In this document: positions 8,590 through 17,630 of the stretch, piece by piece
Layout of the letters: every line of letters starts with the position of its first letter
Position numbering within the stretch: position 1 is the first letter of the stretch
Origin: Mesorhizobium sp. CA8
GTDB lineage: Bacteria; Pseudomonadota; Alphaproteobacteria; Rhizobiales; Rhizobiaceae
DNA: 64,000 nt
Assembly: GCF_020164955.1 (NCBI RefSeq)
Contig: NZ_JAIUHG010000010.1
Location: forward strand, 1 to 64,000
Direction: 5' to 3'
Notes under the pieces: generated by a model
Told to the model about the DNA's origin: nothing
The model's input: only the letters and a program-made list of their open reading frames with translations
Databases searched by the model: none
Made by a program: the position numbers and the translations under genes

Positions 8590-11553
8590 CTAATGCGCCT
8601 CGTCCCAGTTGTTGGCGGCGCGGGCGTCGACATGCAGCGGTACCGACATCGAGACGGCCGGCATCGGCGCGTTCTCCATCACCTTGCGCACCACGGGGAT
8701 CGTCGCCTCGACCTCTGCTTCCACCGTTTCGAAGATCAGCTCGTCATGCACCTGCAACAGCATGCGGGCCGACAGCTTCGCCTTCTCCAGCGCTTCTTCC
8801 ATATGCACCATGGCGCGGCGGATGATGTCGGCGGCGGTGCCCTGGAGCCTGGCGTTGATCGAGGCGCGCTCATTGAAGGCGCGGATCGACGGATTGGAGG
8901 ATCGTATCTCCGGATAATGGATGCGGCGGCCGAAGATGGTCTCGACGAAGCCGTTCTCCCGCGCATAAGCCTTGGTCTCCTCGATATAGTCGCGGATGCC
9001 CGGGAAGCGCTCGAAATAGCGCTTGATATAGGCGCCCGCCTCCTCGCGCGGGATCGACAGCTGGTTGGCGAGACCGAAGGCCGAGATGCCGTAGATGATG
9101 CCGAAATTGATCGCCTTGGCGCGCCGGCGCACTTCCGAAGGCATGCCCTCGACTGGCACGTTGAACATTTCCGACGCGGTGATAGCGTGGATGTCGGCGC
9201 CGTCGGCGAAGGCCTGCTTGAGCTGCGGGATTTCGGCCACATGGGCAAGCACGCGCAGCTCGATCTGGCTGTAGTCGGCCGAGACCAGCTTGTGGCCCTT
9301 TTCGGCGATGAAGGCGGTCCTGATCTTGCGCCCTTCGGCCGTGCGCACCGGGATGTTCTGCAGATTGGGATCGGAGGACGACAGCCGCCCGGTGGTGGTC
9401 GCTGCCAGCGCATATGAGGTGTGCACGCGGTTGGTGCCGGGGTTGATGAAGCCGGGCAGCGCGTCGGTATAGGTCGATTTCAGCTTGGTGAGCTGGCGCC
9501 AGTCGACGATCTTGCGCGGCAGCTCGTGGCCTTCGGCGGCGAGATCTTCCAGCAGTTGCGCCGAGGTCGACCATTGGCCGGTCTTGGTCTTGGAGCCGCC
9601 CGGCAGGCCCATCTTGCCGAACAATATGTCGCCGAGCTGCTTTGGCGAACCGATGTTGATGCGCTCGCCGACAATCCCGTAGATTTCCTCCTCGACGCGG
9701 GCAGCACCCTGCGCCAGTTCCCCCGACAATCGCGACAGGATCTGGCGGTCGACGGAGATGCCGCGCTGCTCCATGCGCGCAAGCACGGGCACCAGCGGCC
9801 TTTCCAGCCGCTCATAAACGGAAACGAGGCCCTTGGCGGCAAGCCTCGGCTTCAGCACCTGCCAGAGCCGGAGGGCCAGGTCGGCCTGCTCGCCGGCATA
9901 GGCGGTCGCGCGCTCGATATCGACCTGATCGAAGCCGATGGCGCTCTTGCCCGAGCCTGCAAGCTCCTTTTTCGTAGCCGGCGCGTGGCCCAGCCATTTT
10001 TCCGACAGCGAAGCGAGATCGTGACCGCCGGAGGTGCCTGCATCGAGCACGTAGGAGATCAGCATCGTGTCGTCGAACGGAGTGACCTCGATGCCGTGCC
10101 GGCTCATCACGACGATATCGTATTTCATGTCCTGCACGATCTTGAGGACCGATCGGTCCTCAAGCAGCGGCTTGAGCAGCGCCAGCGCCTTGCGGACCGG
10201 GATCTGGTTCTCCACAAGGCCACCGCCGAGCAGGTCGCCATTGCCGCTCTTGTGGGCGAGCGGCACATAGGTGGCGCGGCCCGGCGCGAGCGCCATGGAC
10301 AGGCCGATGAGATCGGCCTGCATCGGGTCGGACGAGGTGGTCTCGGCGTCGAAAGCAAGGATGCCGGCGTCGCGGGCTTCGGCTATCCAGGCCTCGAGCG
10401 CGGCCGTGTCGCGGATGGGTGCATAGGCCGACGTGTCGATCTTGCGCGCCGACGCCTGTTCCAGCCGCAGCGCCGAGAGGAGCGACGGGGTATCGCCTTG
10501 CGGCGGCGCGTCCTCGCCCCTGACCGGCGCAGCCGGCTTTGCGGCCTCGCTCGACGCGGCGGTCGGCCTTGGCGCCGGCGGCGCGCCGGCGCCGACATCG
10601 GGGCCATGCGCGGTATCGGCGCGCTCGATGGTCACGGCTGAGGCCTGGACGTCGCCAATGTCCGTTCCGGTCGCTTCGGCGACGCGTCGGGTCAGCGTGG
10701 TGAACTCCATCGTCTTCAGGAACCCGATCAGCTTCGGGCCATCCGGCGCATGCAGGACAAGGTCGTCCAGGCCTTCCTTCAGCGGCACGTCGTTCTTGAG
10801 CGTCACCAGTTGGCGCGAGATGCGCGCCTTGTCGGCGTTGGCGATGATGGTCTCGCGCCGTTTCTCCTGCTTGATCTCGGAAGCGCGCGCCAGCAGCCCG
10901 TCAAGGTCGCCGAACTGTTCGAGCAATTGCGCCGCGGTCTTCGGGCCGATGCCCGGCACGCCTGGCACGTTGTCAACCGAATCGCCGGTGAGCGCCTGAA
11001 GGTCGATCATCTTTTCCGGCGGCACGCCCCATTTCTCGATCACCTCGGGAATGCCGATCTGGCGATCCTTCATCGGGTCGTACATGCCGACGGTCGGACC
11101 GACCAGCTGCATCAGATCCTTGTCGGAAGAGATGATGGTGGTGTCGGCGCCGGCTTCGCAAGCCAGCCGGCAATAAGTGGCGATGATGTCGTCGGCTTCA
11201 AAACCCTCCGTCTCTATGCAAGGGACATTGAAGGCCGCGGTCGCCTGGCGGATCAGGCCGAATTGCGGGATCAGGTCTTCCGGCGGCGCAGAGCGGTTGG
11301 CCTTGTATTCGGGGTAGAGATCGCTGCGGAAGGTTTTCGACGAATAATCGAAGATGACGGCGAAATGCGTCGGCACCACGCCGACATCGGTGTTGCGGGC
11401 GTCCTGCATCAGCTTCCATACCATGTTGCAGAAACCGAGCACGGCGCTGGTCGGCAGGCCGTCGGACTTGCGGTTGAGTGGCGGCAGCGCGTGGTAGGCG
11501 CGGAAAATGTAGCCCGAGCCGTCGACGAGGAAGAGGTGATCGCCTTTTTTCAT
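8590..11553 (-). CDS. polA: DNA polymerase I
   Basis: This is the repair and Okazaki-fragment polymerase, 987 aa. The N-terminal 5'-nuclease domain starts FLVDGSGYIFRAYHAL and continues to about residue 290. The 3'-5' exonuclease domain carries the metal motif FDAETTSSDP (about 400), so proofreading appears intact. The polymerase domain has motif A DYSQIELR (about 760), motif B RRRAKAINFGIIYG (about 805) and motif C QVHDE (about 932). A longer frame begins at 11595, but the conserved start MKKGDHLFLVDGSG favours 11553. It is transcribed alone and converges on zur. Confidence 0.96.
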   Translation of the reverse strand: MKKGDHLFLVDGSGYIFRAYHALPPLNRKSDGLPTSAVLGFCNMVWKLMQDARNTDVGVVPTHFAVIFDYSSKTFRSDLYPEYKANRSAPPEDLIPQFGLIRQATAAFNVPCIETEGFEADDIIATYCRLACEAGADTTIISSDKDLMQLVGPTVGMYDPMKDRQIGIPEVIEKWGVPPEKMIDLQALTGDSVDNVPGVPGIGPKTAAQLLEQFGDLDGLLARASEIKQEKRRETIIANADKARISRQLVTLKNDVPLKEGLDDLVLHAPDGPKLIGFLKTMEFTTLTRRVAEATGTDIGDVQASAVTIERADTAHGPDVGAGAPPAPRPTAASSEAAKPAAPVRGEDAPPQGDTPSLLSALRLEQASARKIDTSAYAPIRDTAALEAWIAEARDAGILAFDAETTSSDPMQADLIGLSMALAPGRATYVPLAHKSGNGDLLGGGLVENQIPVRKALALLKPLLEDRSVLKIVQDMKYDIVVMSRHGIEVTPFDDTMLISYVLDAGTSGGHDLASLSEKWLGHAPATKKELAGSGKSAIGFDQVDIERATAYAGEQADLALRLWQVLKPRLAAKGLVSVYERLERPLVPVLARMEQRGISVDRQILSRLSGELAQGAARVEEEIYGIVGERINIGSPKQLGDILFGKMGLPGGSKTKTGQWSTSAQLLEDLAAEGHELPRKIVDWRQLTKLKSTYTDALPGFINPGTNRVHTSYALAATTTGRLSSSDPNLQNIPVRTAEGRKIRTAFIAEKGHKLVSADYSQIELRVLAHVAEIPQLKQAFADGADIHAITASEMFNVPVEGMPSEVRRRAKAINFGIIYGISAFGLANQLSIPREEAGAYIKRYFERFPGIRDYIEETKAYARENGFVETIFGRRIHYPEIRSSNPSIRAFNERASINARLQGTAADIIRRAMVHMEEALEKAKLSARMLLQVHDELIFETVEAEVEATIPVVRKVMENAPMPAVSMSVPLHVDARAANNWDEAH

Positions 11554-11746
11554 GCCGGCAGGGATAGCGCGGCCGGGCTCCGCGGTCCATGCCAAAGGCT
11601 GGGGAACCCACCGGTTCGGGCAACACCCCTGACAGATCCTGTCCGGCTGGAAATTTAGCCCGGAAATTTGTCGCTCACGGGCATGTTACAAAAGTGTAAT
11701 TTTCGTGCCCTTGAATCGCCATGTTCACAGACCCAAATACACGTCA

Positions 11747-11898
11747 TCGGCAGTTTTTCGCCGAAGTCCGGAGTAAGGCCCGTCCCCCGCCTATCCCGGG
11801 CAAACTGCGGCAGCCTATCCCCCCTCTCCGGGCTGCCGCAACGTTTCGAGTAGAGACCGCCGTGGTTCCCCCTCCACCACGGCGGTCTTCTTTTATTT
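11747..11898 (+). ncRNA. candidate small RNA with C-rich hairpin loops and intrinsic terminator
   Basis: Four hairpins lie in tandem. A small one is TCGGC/GCCGA at 11747-11764. The second is GCCCG/CGGGC at 11778-11801 with loop TCCCCCGCCTATCC. The third is TGCGGCAGCC/GGCTGCCGCA at 11806-11840 with loop TATCCCCCCTCTCCG. The last is a perfect 12-bp stem at 11855-11887 with loop TCCCCCTCC, followed by TTCTTTTATTT. The terminator is 94 bp before the peptidase start, so it belongs to an upstream transcript, and no reading frame with coding character covers it. C-rich loops are typical of rhizobial sRNAs that bind Shine-Dalgarno regions. The 5' end is not defined. Confidence 0.6.
11855..11898 (+). 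terminator. strong intrinsic terminator
   Basis: The 12-bp perfect stem GACCGCCGTGGT / ACCACGGCGGTC has a 9-nt loop, TCCCCCTCC, and is followed by a T-rich tail on the plus strand. polA runs the other way and ends 3 kb away, so this terminator serves the candidate small RNA. Confidence 0.8.
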
Positions 11899-11991
11899 GG
11901 CGACAGCGATCGCATCCTGGTCTAACGATCGCGGGCTTTTCGTTTTCGGCGCGGCCCATTAGGGTCTGCCGAAAACTTGAAAGGCTCCCGC

Positions 11992-13377
11992 ATGTCCAGA
12001 ATTGCCCCCGTCCTTGAGCGTCTCGATCAGAATCTCGACCAGAGCCTGGAGCGGCTGTTCGGCCTGCTCGCTATCAAGTCGATTTCCACCGATCCGGCCT
12101 TTGCCGCCGACTGCCGCAAGGGTGCCGAATGGCTAGTCGCCGAGCTCAAGCTGATCGGCTTCGACGCGAGTGTGCGCGGGACGCCCGGACACCCGATGGT
12201 GGTGGCGCATCACGAGGGACCGGCGGGCGCGCCGCATGTGCTGTTCTACGGCCACTACGATGTACAGCCCGTCGATCCGATCGAATTGTGGGAAACCGAT
12301 CCGTTCGCGCCTTCGATCAAGGAGATCGAGCCCGGCCGCAAGGTGATCACCGGCCGCGGCTCGGCCGACGACAAGGGCCAGCTGATGACCTTCGTTGAGG
12401 CCTGCCGCGCGTGGAAGCAGGTGCATGGCAACCTGCCCTGCCGCGTCACCATCCTGTTCGAAGGCGAGGAGGAATCCGGCTCGCCGTCGCTCAAGCCATT
12501 CCTGGAAGCCAACGCGGCCGAGCTGAAGGCGGATTTCGCGCTGGTCTGCGACACCAGCATGTGGAACCGCGAGACGCCGTCGATCTGCGTGTCGCTGCGC
12601 GGCATGGTCGGCGAGGAGGTCACCGTCAAGGCGGCCAACCGCGACCTGCATTCGGGCCTCTATGGCGGCCCGGCCGCCAATCCGATCCGCATCCTGGCCA
12701 AAGTGCTGGCCGACGTTCACGACAAGGACGGCCGCGTCACCATTCCGGGCTTCTATGACGGCGTCGAGGAGACGCCTTCGCAGGTGCTGAAATCCTGGGA
12801 GGGACTTGGCGAGACGGCCGAGACCTTCCTCGGACCGGTCGGCCTCTCCATTCCCGCCGGCGAAAAGGGGCGCTCGGTGCTCGAGCTCACCTGGGCGCGG
12901 CCGACCGCGGAATTCAACGGCATCATCGGCGGCTATACCGGCAAGGGCTTCAAGACGGTGATCGCGGCGGAGGCCTCGGCGAAAGTGTCGTTCCGGCTCG
13001 TGCACAAGCAGGATCCGAAGAAGATCCGCGCCGCCTTCCAGGCCTTCGTGCGCGAACGCATTCCCGGCGACTGCTCGGTCGAATTCCACCCGCATGGCGG
13101 TTCGCCGGCGATCCAGCTTTCCTACGACTCGCCGTTCCTGGCCAAGGCCAAGGATGCGCTGTCCGACGAATGGGAGAAGCAGGCGGTCACCACCGGCGGC
13201 GGCGGCTCCATTCCTGTGGTCGGCGATTTCCAGACTTATCTCGGCATGGAATCGTTGCTGGTCGGCTTCGGCCTCGACGACGACCGCATCCATTCGCCGA
13301 ACGAGAAATATGAGCTGACTTCGTTCCACAAGGGTCAGCGGTCCTGGGCGCGCATCCTCGACGCGCTGACACGTTGA
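11992..13377 (+). CDS. M20 family dipeptidase/metallopeptidase
   Basis: This is a cytosolic zinc peptidase of 461 aa related to dipeptidases of the ArgE/DapE/CNDP group. Metal and catalytic motifs are visible: FYGHYDVQPVDP (about residue 85), RGSADDKGQ (about 121) and GEEESGSPSL (about 157); the C-terminal metal ligand region is VGFGLDDDRIHSPNE. The dimerisation lid domain lies at about 200-330. The ATG at 11992 is preferred to a TTG at 11977 because GAAAGG sits at a usual distance. The substrate peptide is not predictable. Confidence 0.88.
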   Translation: MSRIAPVLERLDQNLDQSLERLFGLLAIKSISTDPAFAADCRKGAEWLVAELKLIGFDASVRGTPGHPMVVAHHEGPAGAPHVLFYGHYDVQPVDPIELWETDPFAPSIKEIEPGRKVITGRGSADDKGQLMTFVEACRAWKQVHGNLPCRVTILFEGEEESGSPSLKPFLEANAAELKADFALVCDTSMWNRETPSICVSLRGMVGEEVTVKAANRDLHSGLYGGPAANPIRILAKVLADVHDKDGRVTIPGFYDGVEETPSQVLKSWEGLGETAETFLGPVGLSIPAGEKGRSVLELTWARPTAEFNGIIGGYTGKGFKTVIAAEASAKVSFRLVHKQDPKKIRAAFQAFVRERIPGDCSVEFHPHGGSPAIQLSYDSPFLAKAKDALSDEWEKQAVTTGGGGSIPVVGDFQTYLGMESLLVGFGLDDDRIHSPNEKYELTSFHKGQRSWARILDALTR

Positions 13378-13403
13378 AATCCAACTTTCTGTTGATTTTT
13401 CTT

Positions 13404-13489
13404 CGGATCGCGGCGAGGACGAATGAGCAGCGCAACGCGCCGCCTGCTGGCGCATCCCAGGCGATGCGCGGTATTGCGGCCGCGATCCG
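13404..13489 (+). promoter_or_regulatory. structured leader before RNase D gene
   Basis: CGGATCGCGGC (13404-13414) and GCCGCGATCCG (13479-13489) are a perfect 11-bp inverted repeat. Inside the loop GCGCAT and ATGCGC form another hairpin. The 3' arm runs directly into the ribosome-binding site GGAGAAGAG of the RNase D gene, so folding could limit translation. Function is inference. Confidence 0.45.
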
Positions 13490-13498
13490 GAGAAGAGA

Positions 13499-14119
13499 AT
13501 GACCGATATCCGTTTCCACAAAAACGATCTGCCTGACCTGTCGCGCTATAGTGTCGGGGCGGTCGCCATCGACACGGAGACGCTGGGGCTCAACCCGCAT
13601 CGCGACCGGCTCTGCGTGGTGCAGATTTCGCCCGGCGACGGCAGCGCCGATGTCATCCAGATCGCTCCGGGCCAGAAAGAGGCGCCGAACCTCGCCAGCC
13701 TGTTGAGAAACAACACCATTACCAAGCTGTTTCACTACGGCCGCTTCGACATCGCCGTGCTCTACCACACCTTCGGCGTGATGGCCGAGCCGGTGTTCTG
13801 CACCAAGATCGCCTCGCGGCTCACCCGCACCTATACCGATCGTCACGGGTTGAAGGATCTCTGCAGCGAACTGCTCGGCATCGGCCTGTCCAAGGCGCAG
13901 CAATCCTCCGACTGGGCGGCCGAAACGCTCTCGCCCGAACAGCTCGAATATGCCGCCTCGGACGTGCTCTACCTGCACAGGCTGCACGAGGTGCTGGGCG
14001 CGCGCCTGGCGCGCGAGAACCGCACCAAGGAGGCGGACGCCTGCTTCCGTTTCCTGCCGACGCGCGCCAAGCTCGACCTTATGGGCTGGGCGGAGGAAGA
14101 CATCTTCGCGCATAGCTGA
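13499..14119 (+). CDS. ribonuclease D-like 3'-5' exonuclease, short form
   Basis: This is a DEDDy-type exoribonuclease of 206 aa, consisting of the catalytic domain only. Exo I is DTE (D25, E27), Exo II is HYGRFD (D85), and Exo III is YAASD (Y151, D155). The HRDC domains of long RNase D are absent. This short form is common in alphaproteobacteria and is expected to trim stable RNA 3' ends. The start at 13499 follows GGAGAAGAG. A structured leader precedes it. Confidence 0.9.
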   Translation: MTDIRFHKNDLPDLSRYSVGAVAIDTETLGLNPHRDRLCVVQISPGDGSADVIQIAPGQKEAPNLASLLRNNTITKLFHYGRFDIAVLYHTFGVMAEPVFCTKIASRLTRTYTDRHGLKDLCSELLGIGLSKAQQSSDWAAETLSPEQLEYAASDVLYLHRLHEVLGARLARENRTKEADACFRFLPTRAKLDLMGWAEEDIFAHS

Positions 14120-14171
14120 CGGAACCCGGCGCATCGAAAGGACGTTGGGGCCGGTTGGTGGAGGGAGTGAG

Positions 14172-14372
14172 ATGGCAGAGCGCAAACCGATAGAAAGCGC
14201 GCCGAAGGACGGCTCGAAGGTCACCATCCTGTGGAAAGACGGCGACGGCGTCGTCAATGAATCCATCGGCCAGTATCGCGACGGCGGCTGGTGGGTCTAC
14301 ACCGACAGCGACACGCAAAAGAAGGTCGATCCGACGAGCTGGCGCCCAGCATCAGATGACGGCGACCAGTAG
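14172..14372 (+). CDS. small hypothetical protein
   Basis: This is a 66-aa acidic soluble protein. It starts MAERKPIESAPKDGSKV and contains the block DGGWWVYTDSDTQKKVDPTSW. The ATG at 14172 is preceded by GGAGGGAGTGAG, a good ribosome-binding site, and the codon use fits the neighbours. No catalytic motif is seen. The N-terminal IESAPKDG..V..LW pattern recalls small rhizobial proteins of unknown function. It lies 52 bp after the RNase D gene and may share its transcript. Confidence 0.7.
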   Translation: MAERKPIESAPKDGSKVTILWKDGDGVVNESIGQYRDGGWWVYTDSDTQKKVDPTSWRPASDDGDQ

Positions 14373-14420
14373 GCTGCCTGCAGGCTTCAAAGCGGGCCTC
14401 GACCGAAACAAGGGGACGCA

Positions 14421-14567
14421 ATGAGGCAGAACACGCTCTATCTCATCATCGGGGCCCTGGTTGCGGCGATCATCGCGCTCGGCATCTATGTCTATCGCGA
14501 GCAGACCAGGCCGAAAGGCGTCGAGCTCAAGATCGACGACAAGGGCATTTCGATCCAGCAGAATTGA
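14421..14567 (+). CDS. small single-pass membrane protein
   Basis: This is a 48-aa protein from ATG 14421 to TGA 14567, with ribosome-binding site AAGGGGA. A single hydrophobic segment, LYLIIGALVAAIIALGIYVY, covers about residues 6-25. It is followed by a short charged tail, KGVELKIDDKGISIQQN. The type I-like layout with a beta-rich tail suggests a small periplasm- or cytoplasm-facing accessory protein. The function is unknown. Confidence 0.65.
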   Translation: MRQNTLYLIIGALVAAIIALGIYVYREQTRPKGVELKIDDKGISIQQN

Positions 14568-14941
14568 CCATGGTGGCCAGCCGGGAGACCGGCGCCGTGA
14601 GGGGCTAGACCGGCTTTGCGAGACGACATTGCGCCGGGGGATTTCGGCCGGAGATACAGGGGCTGCGCGGGCTTGCCGTAGCCATCATCTCACGGCAACC
14701 TATGCGCTGGCGCTGGCGCCTTATCTGGCAAAAGCCGCGGGAGCAACCGTCCACCCGCGATGATACGGCGTCCCGCAGGCGATCGATTCGACAGCGAAGG
14801 ATAGTGCGATGCCGTTGGATCTAGAAAATCCTAAGGGTTTTCAAAAGGCTGCATAAACCCTGCTTTAACCCGCCTTTAAACCGCCGCATCTACTCTGCAA
14901 CCCGAACGCCATCGGCACCGGGGACAGACAAGCAAGAGCGC
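14568..14941 (+). other. intergenic region upstream of the penicillin-binding protein gene
   Basis: No coding sequence with convincing start and codon use is seen in these 374 bp. A short palindrome, GAAAATCC-TAA-GGGTTTTC, lies at 14824-14842. It is followed by T/A-rich repeats of the form TAAACC, TTAACC and TTTAAACC at about 14854-14882. These sit 60-120 bp before the start of the downstream gene and could be its promoter or operator. No match to a known regulator is claimed. Confidence 0.4.
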
Positions 14942-17200
14942 ATGGCGAACCGCAGGGACAGTCGCATCGAACCGAGCTTCGAGGGATCGCCGCGCGCGAA
15001 ATCTTCCGAGGGCTTTTCGGTCAGCGAGGAGGATCGCGTCGTGCCGCGCACCCGTAAATCCGCTGCGAAGGGAAGTTCCGCAAAGGCGAAATCACGCGGT
15101 CGCGGCCGCGATCGCAACCGGCGGGGCTTGCTCGGCATTGCCACCCGGCTGGTCTACTGGTGCTTCGTGCTGTGCATCTGGGGCGGCATCGCGGCGGCGG
15201 GCATCGTCATCTATTACGGCGCCAAGATGCCGGCGGCGACGACATGGTCGGTCCCGGACCGCGCGCCCAACATCAAGATCGTGTCGGTCGATGGCGCGCT
15301 GATCGCCAATCGCGGCGCGTCGGGCGGCGAGGCCGTCGGCCTGCACGAAACGTCGCCCTATATCCCGGAGGCCGTCGTCGCCATCGAGGACCGCCGCTTC
15401 TATTCGCATTTCGGCATCGACCCGATCGGCCTGTCGCGCGCCATGGTCACCAATTTGCTTGGCGGGCATTTTTCGCAAGGCGGCTCGACGCTGACGCAGC
15501 AGCTAGCGAAGAACCTGTTCCTGACCCCGGACCGCACGCTGGAGCGCAAGGTGCAGGAAGTGCTGCTCGCGCTCTGGCTCGAGCACAAGCATAGCAAGGA
15601 CCAGATCCTCGAAATGTACCTCAACCGGGTCTATTTCGGCTCGGGCGCCTATGGCGTCGAGGCGGCCTCGCGGCGCTATTTCGGCAAGAGCGCGCGCGAC
15701 GTGACGCTTTCGGAGGCCGCGCTCCTTGCGGGTCTGCTCAAGGCGCCGTCCAAGCTGTCGCCGGCGCGCGATCCCAAAGCGGCCGAGGAGCGGGCGCAGC
15801 TCGTGCTCGCCGCCATGCGCGAGACAGGCAAGATCAGCGACAAGGAATACAAGACCGCGCTGAGCGCGCCGGCGACGCGTGCGCCGTCCTACTGGACCGG
15901 CTCTGAGAACTATGTCGCCGACACGGTGATGGACGAGCTTCCCGACCTCATCGGCGACGTGCGCGGCGACATCGTCATCAACACCACCGTCGACCTCAAC
16001 CTGCAGAAGATTGCCGAACAGTCGATCCGCCGGCTGATCGATGAGAGCGGCAAGAAGCTCAACGTCACGCAAGGCGCGCTGGTGTCGATCGACGATTCGG
16101 GCGCGGTGCGCGCCATGGTCGGCGGCTATGATTATTCGACCAGCCAGTTCGACCGCGCCTCGGAAGCGCGCCGCCAGCCTGGCTCGGCCTTCAAGCCCTT
16201 CGTCTACATGGCGGCGCTTGAGGCCGGCCGCACGCCGGACAGCGTCCGCAACGACGCGCCGATCAAAATCGGCAAATGGACACCCGACAATTACGGCGGC
16301 AAATATTACGGCAAGGTCACGCTGGCCACGGCACTGGCCAAGTCGCTCAATTCGGTCGCGGCACAGCTCACCATGGAGGTCGGGCCCGACGCGGTGGTCG
16401 AAGCCGCGCATCGCATGGGCATCCAGTCGGACCTGCAGGCCAACACCTCGATCGCGCTCGGCACATCGGAAGTGACGCCGCTGGAATTGACGTCGGCCTA
16501 TGTGCCTTTCGCCAATGGCGGCTACAAGCCGGATATTCATTTCATCCAGCGCATCACGACAGCCAACGGCAAGGTGCTCTACGAGGGCAGCACCGGCAGC
16601 GCGCCGCGCGTCATCAAGGCCGATATCGTCGGCATGATGAACTCGATGATGACCGGGACCGTCGAGGTCGGCACCGCCAAGAAGGCGGCGTTCAACTGGC
16701 CTTCGGCCGGCAAGACCGGCACCAGCCAGAATTCGCGCGATGCCTGGTTCGTCGGCTACACCGCCAATCTCACCACCGGCGTGTGGTTCGGCAATGACGA
16801 CGGCAGCCCGATGAAGAAGGTCACCGGCGGCGCCTTGCCGGCGCAGGCCTGGCATGAATTCATGGTGGCCGCGCATAAGGGCGTGCCTGTCAGGCCGCTG
16901 CCCGGCACCTGGAAATCGACGCCGTCCGATACGATCGTGCCGGACGAGATCCCGTCGGCGGATGCCACGCAGCCGCCGCCTGCGCCGCCGGCCGCCGTCG
17001 GCCAGTCGGCGCCCGTCGCCCAGGCCGCTGCGCCCGCACGGCAGGCGCGTCCGGCCCAGACGGTCGATGCCGACGGCTTCGGCATGCCGAGCGATGGCGG
17101 CACCACCGCATCGGTCGGACATCCGGTGCCGCCCGGCGACGTCGGCGGTCCGAAGAAAAGGCGCCAGACCTCGATCCTCGATATTCTGGGCGGCGGTTAG
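14942..17200 (+). CDS. class A penicillin-binding protein (PBP1-type transglycosylase/transpeptidase)
   Basis: This is a bifunctional peptidoglycan synthase, 752 aa, anchored in the inner membrane. A basic cytoplasmic tail (1-65) precedes one membrane helix (about 68-92). The GT51 domain has EDRRFYSHFGID (about 149-160) and GGSTLTQQLAKNLF (about 180-193). The transpeptidase domain has SAFK (415-418), SLN (468-470) and KTG (591-593). The C-terminal 110 residues are Pro/Ala-rich and probably disordered. All catalytic motifs are present. The gene ends 3 bp before a small broken membrane gene. Confidence 0.95.
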   Translation: MANRRDSRIEPSFEGSPRAKSSEGFSVSEEDRVVPRTRKSAAKGSSAKAKSRGRGRDRNRRGLLGIATRLVYWCFVLCIWGGIAAAGIVIYYGAKMPAATTWSVPDRAPNIKIVSVDGALIANRGASGGEAVGLHETSPYIPEAVVAIEDRRFYSHFGIDPIGLSRAMVTNLLGGHFSQGGSTLTQQLAKNLFLTPDRTLERKVQEVLLALWLEHKHSKDQILEMYLNRVYFGSGAYGVEAASRRYFGKSARDVTLSEAALLAGLLKAPSKLSPARDPKAAEERAQLVLAAMRETGKISDKEYKTALSAPATRAPSYWTGSENYVADTVMDELPDLIGDVRGDIVINTTVDLNLQKIAEQSIRRLIDESGKKLNVTQGALVSIDDSGAVRAMVGGYDYSTSQFDRASEARRQPGSAFKPFVYMAALEAGRTPDSVRNDAPIKIGKWTPDNYGGKYYGKVTLATALAKSLNSVAAQLTMEVGPDAVVEAAHRMGIQSDLQANTSIALGTSEVTPLELTSAYVPFANGGYKPDIHFIQRITTANGKVLYEGSTGSAPRVIKADIVGMMNSMMTGTVEVGTAKKAAFNWPSAGKTGTSQNSRDAWFVGYTANLTTGVWFGNDDGSPMKKVTGGALPAQAWHEFMVAAHKGVPVRPLPGTWKSTPSDTIVPDEIPSADATQPPPAPPAAVGQSAPVAQAAAPARQARPAQTVDADGFGMPSDGGTTASVGHPVPPGDVGGPKKRRQTSILDILGGG

Positions 17201-17203
17201 ACA

Positions 17204-17541
17204 ATGGCAGGCGAACCGGCCGAGTCGACTGATGGGATAGGATACAAGCGTCTAAGCACGTGGCAGTGGCTCTTGCTGGCCGGGATGACGGTCAGTGTCG
17301 TGGCCATTCGACACCTGCCATATCTCTATTACCCCGATCCTCGATACCTCGATCAGGAAAGAGTCGGGGCGATATACGGCTCCGTCATCCTGGGCTTTTA
17401 TTGCCTTACGGGTTGGCCTGGGGCATTGCGCGCCTAGCCAGACGGTCGCGGGGAACTTTTCTAGTGGTGCTCTGGACGTTGTCGGGTCTGGTTTTTCTTC
17501 TCAATCTCGGCCTGCGTGCGGCGTGCCCGACTTGCTATTGA
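17204..17541 (+). pseudogene. small membrane protein gene with a single-base frameshift
   Basis: The frame from ATG 17204 reads a membrane-type protein (LSTWQWLLLAGMTVSVVAI, then YGSVILGFYCL) and then runs into a stop at 17437. From about 17405, the -1 frame continues with YGLAWGIARLARRSRGTFL and the hydrophobic LVVLWTLSGLVFLLNLGL, ending at 17541. Restoring one base near 17402-17412 would give one protein of about 112 aa with three membrane helices. Either the gene has decayed or a base was lost in sequencing. The family is not recognised. Confidence 0.5.
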
Positions 17542-17630
17542 ATGGCAATTGCCGGCCGATCTTGCGATCTCCTAGCGGCCTCTCGCCATTGTAACCATAT
17601 TCGGCTAGATCACGCGCCGGAGACCGCGAC

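Noticed and set aside
11655-11915. Small protein on the minus strand over the sRNA region
   Set aside because: The frame crosses strong hairpins and the terminator, has no ribosome-binding site and shows no coding-like composition; a structured RNA on the plus strand explains the region better.
14461-14763. 100-codon frame overlapping the small membrane protein gene
   Set aside because: Arg/Ser-rich shadow of the 48-aa membrane protein frame, which has its own ribosome-binding site.
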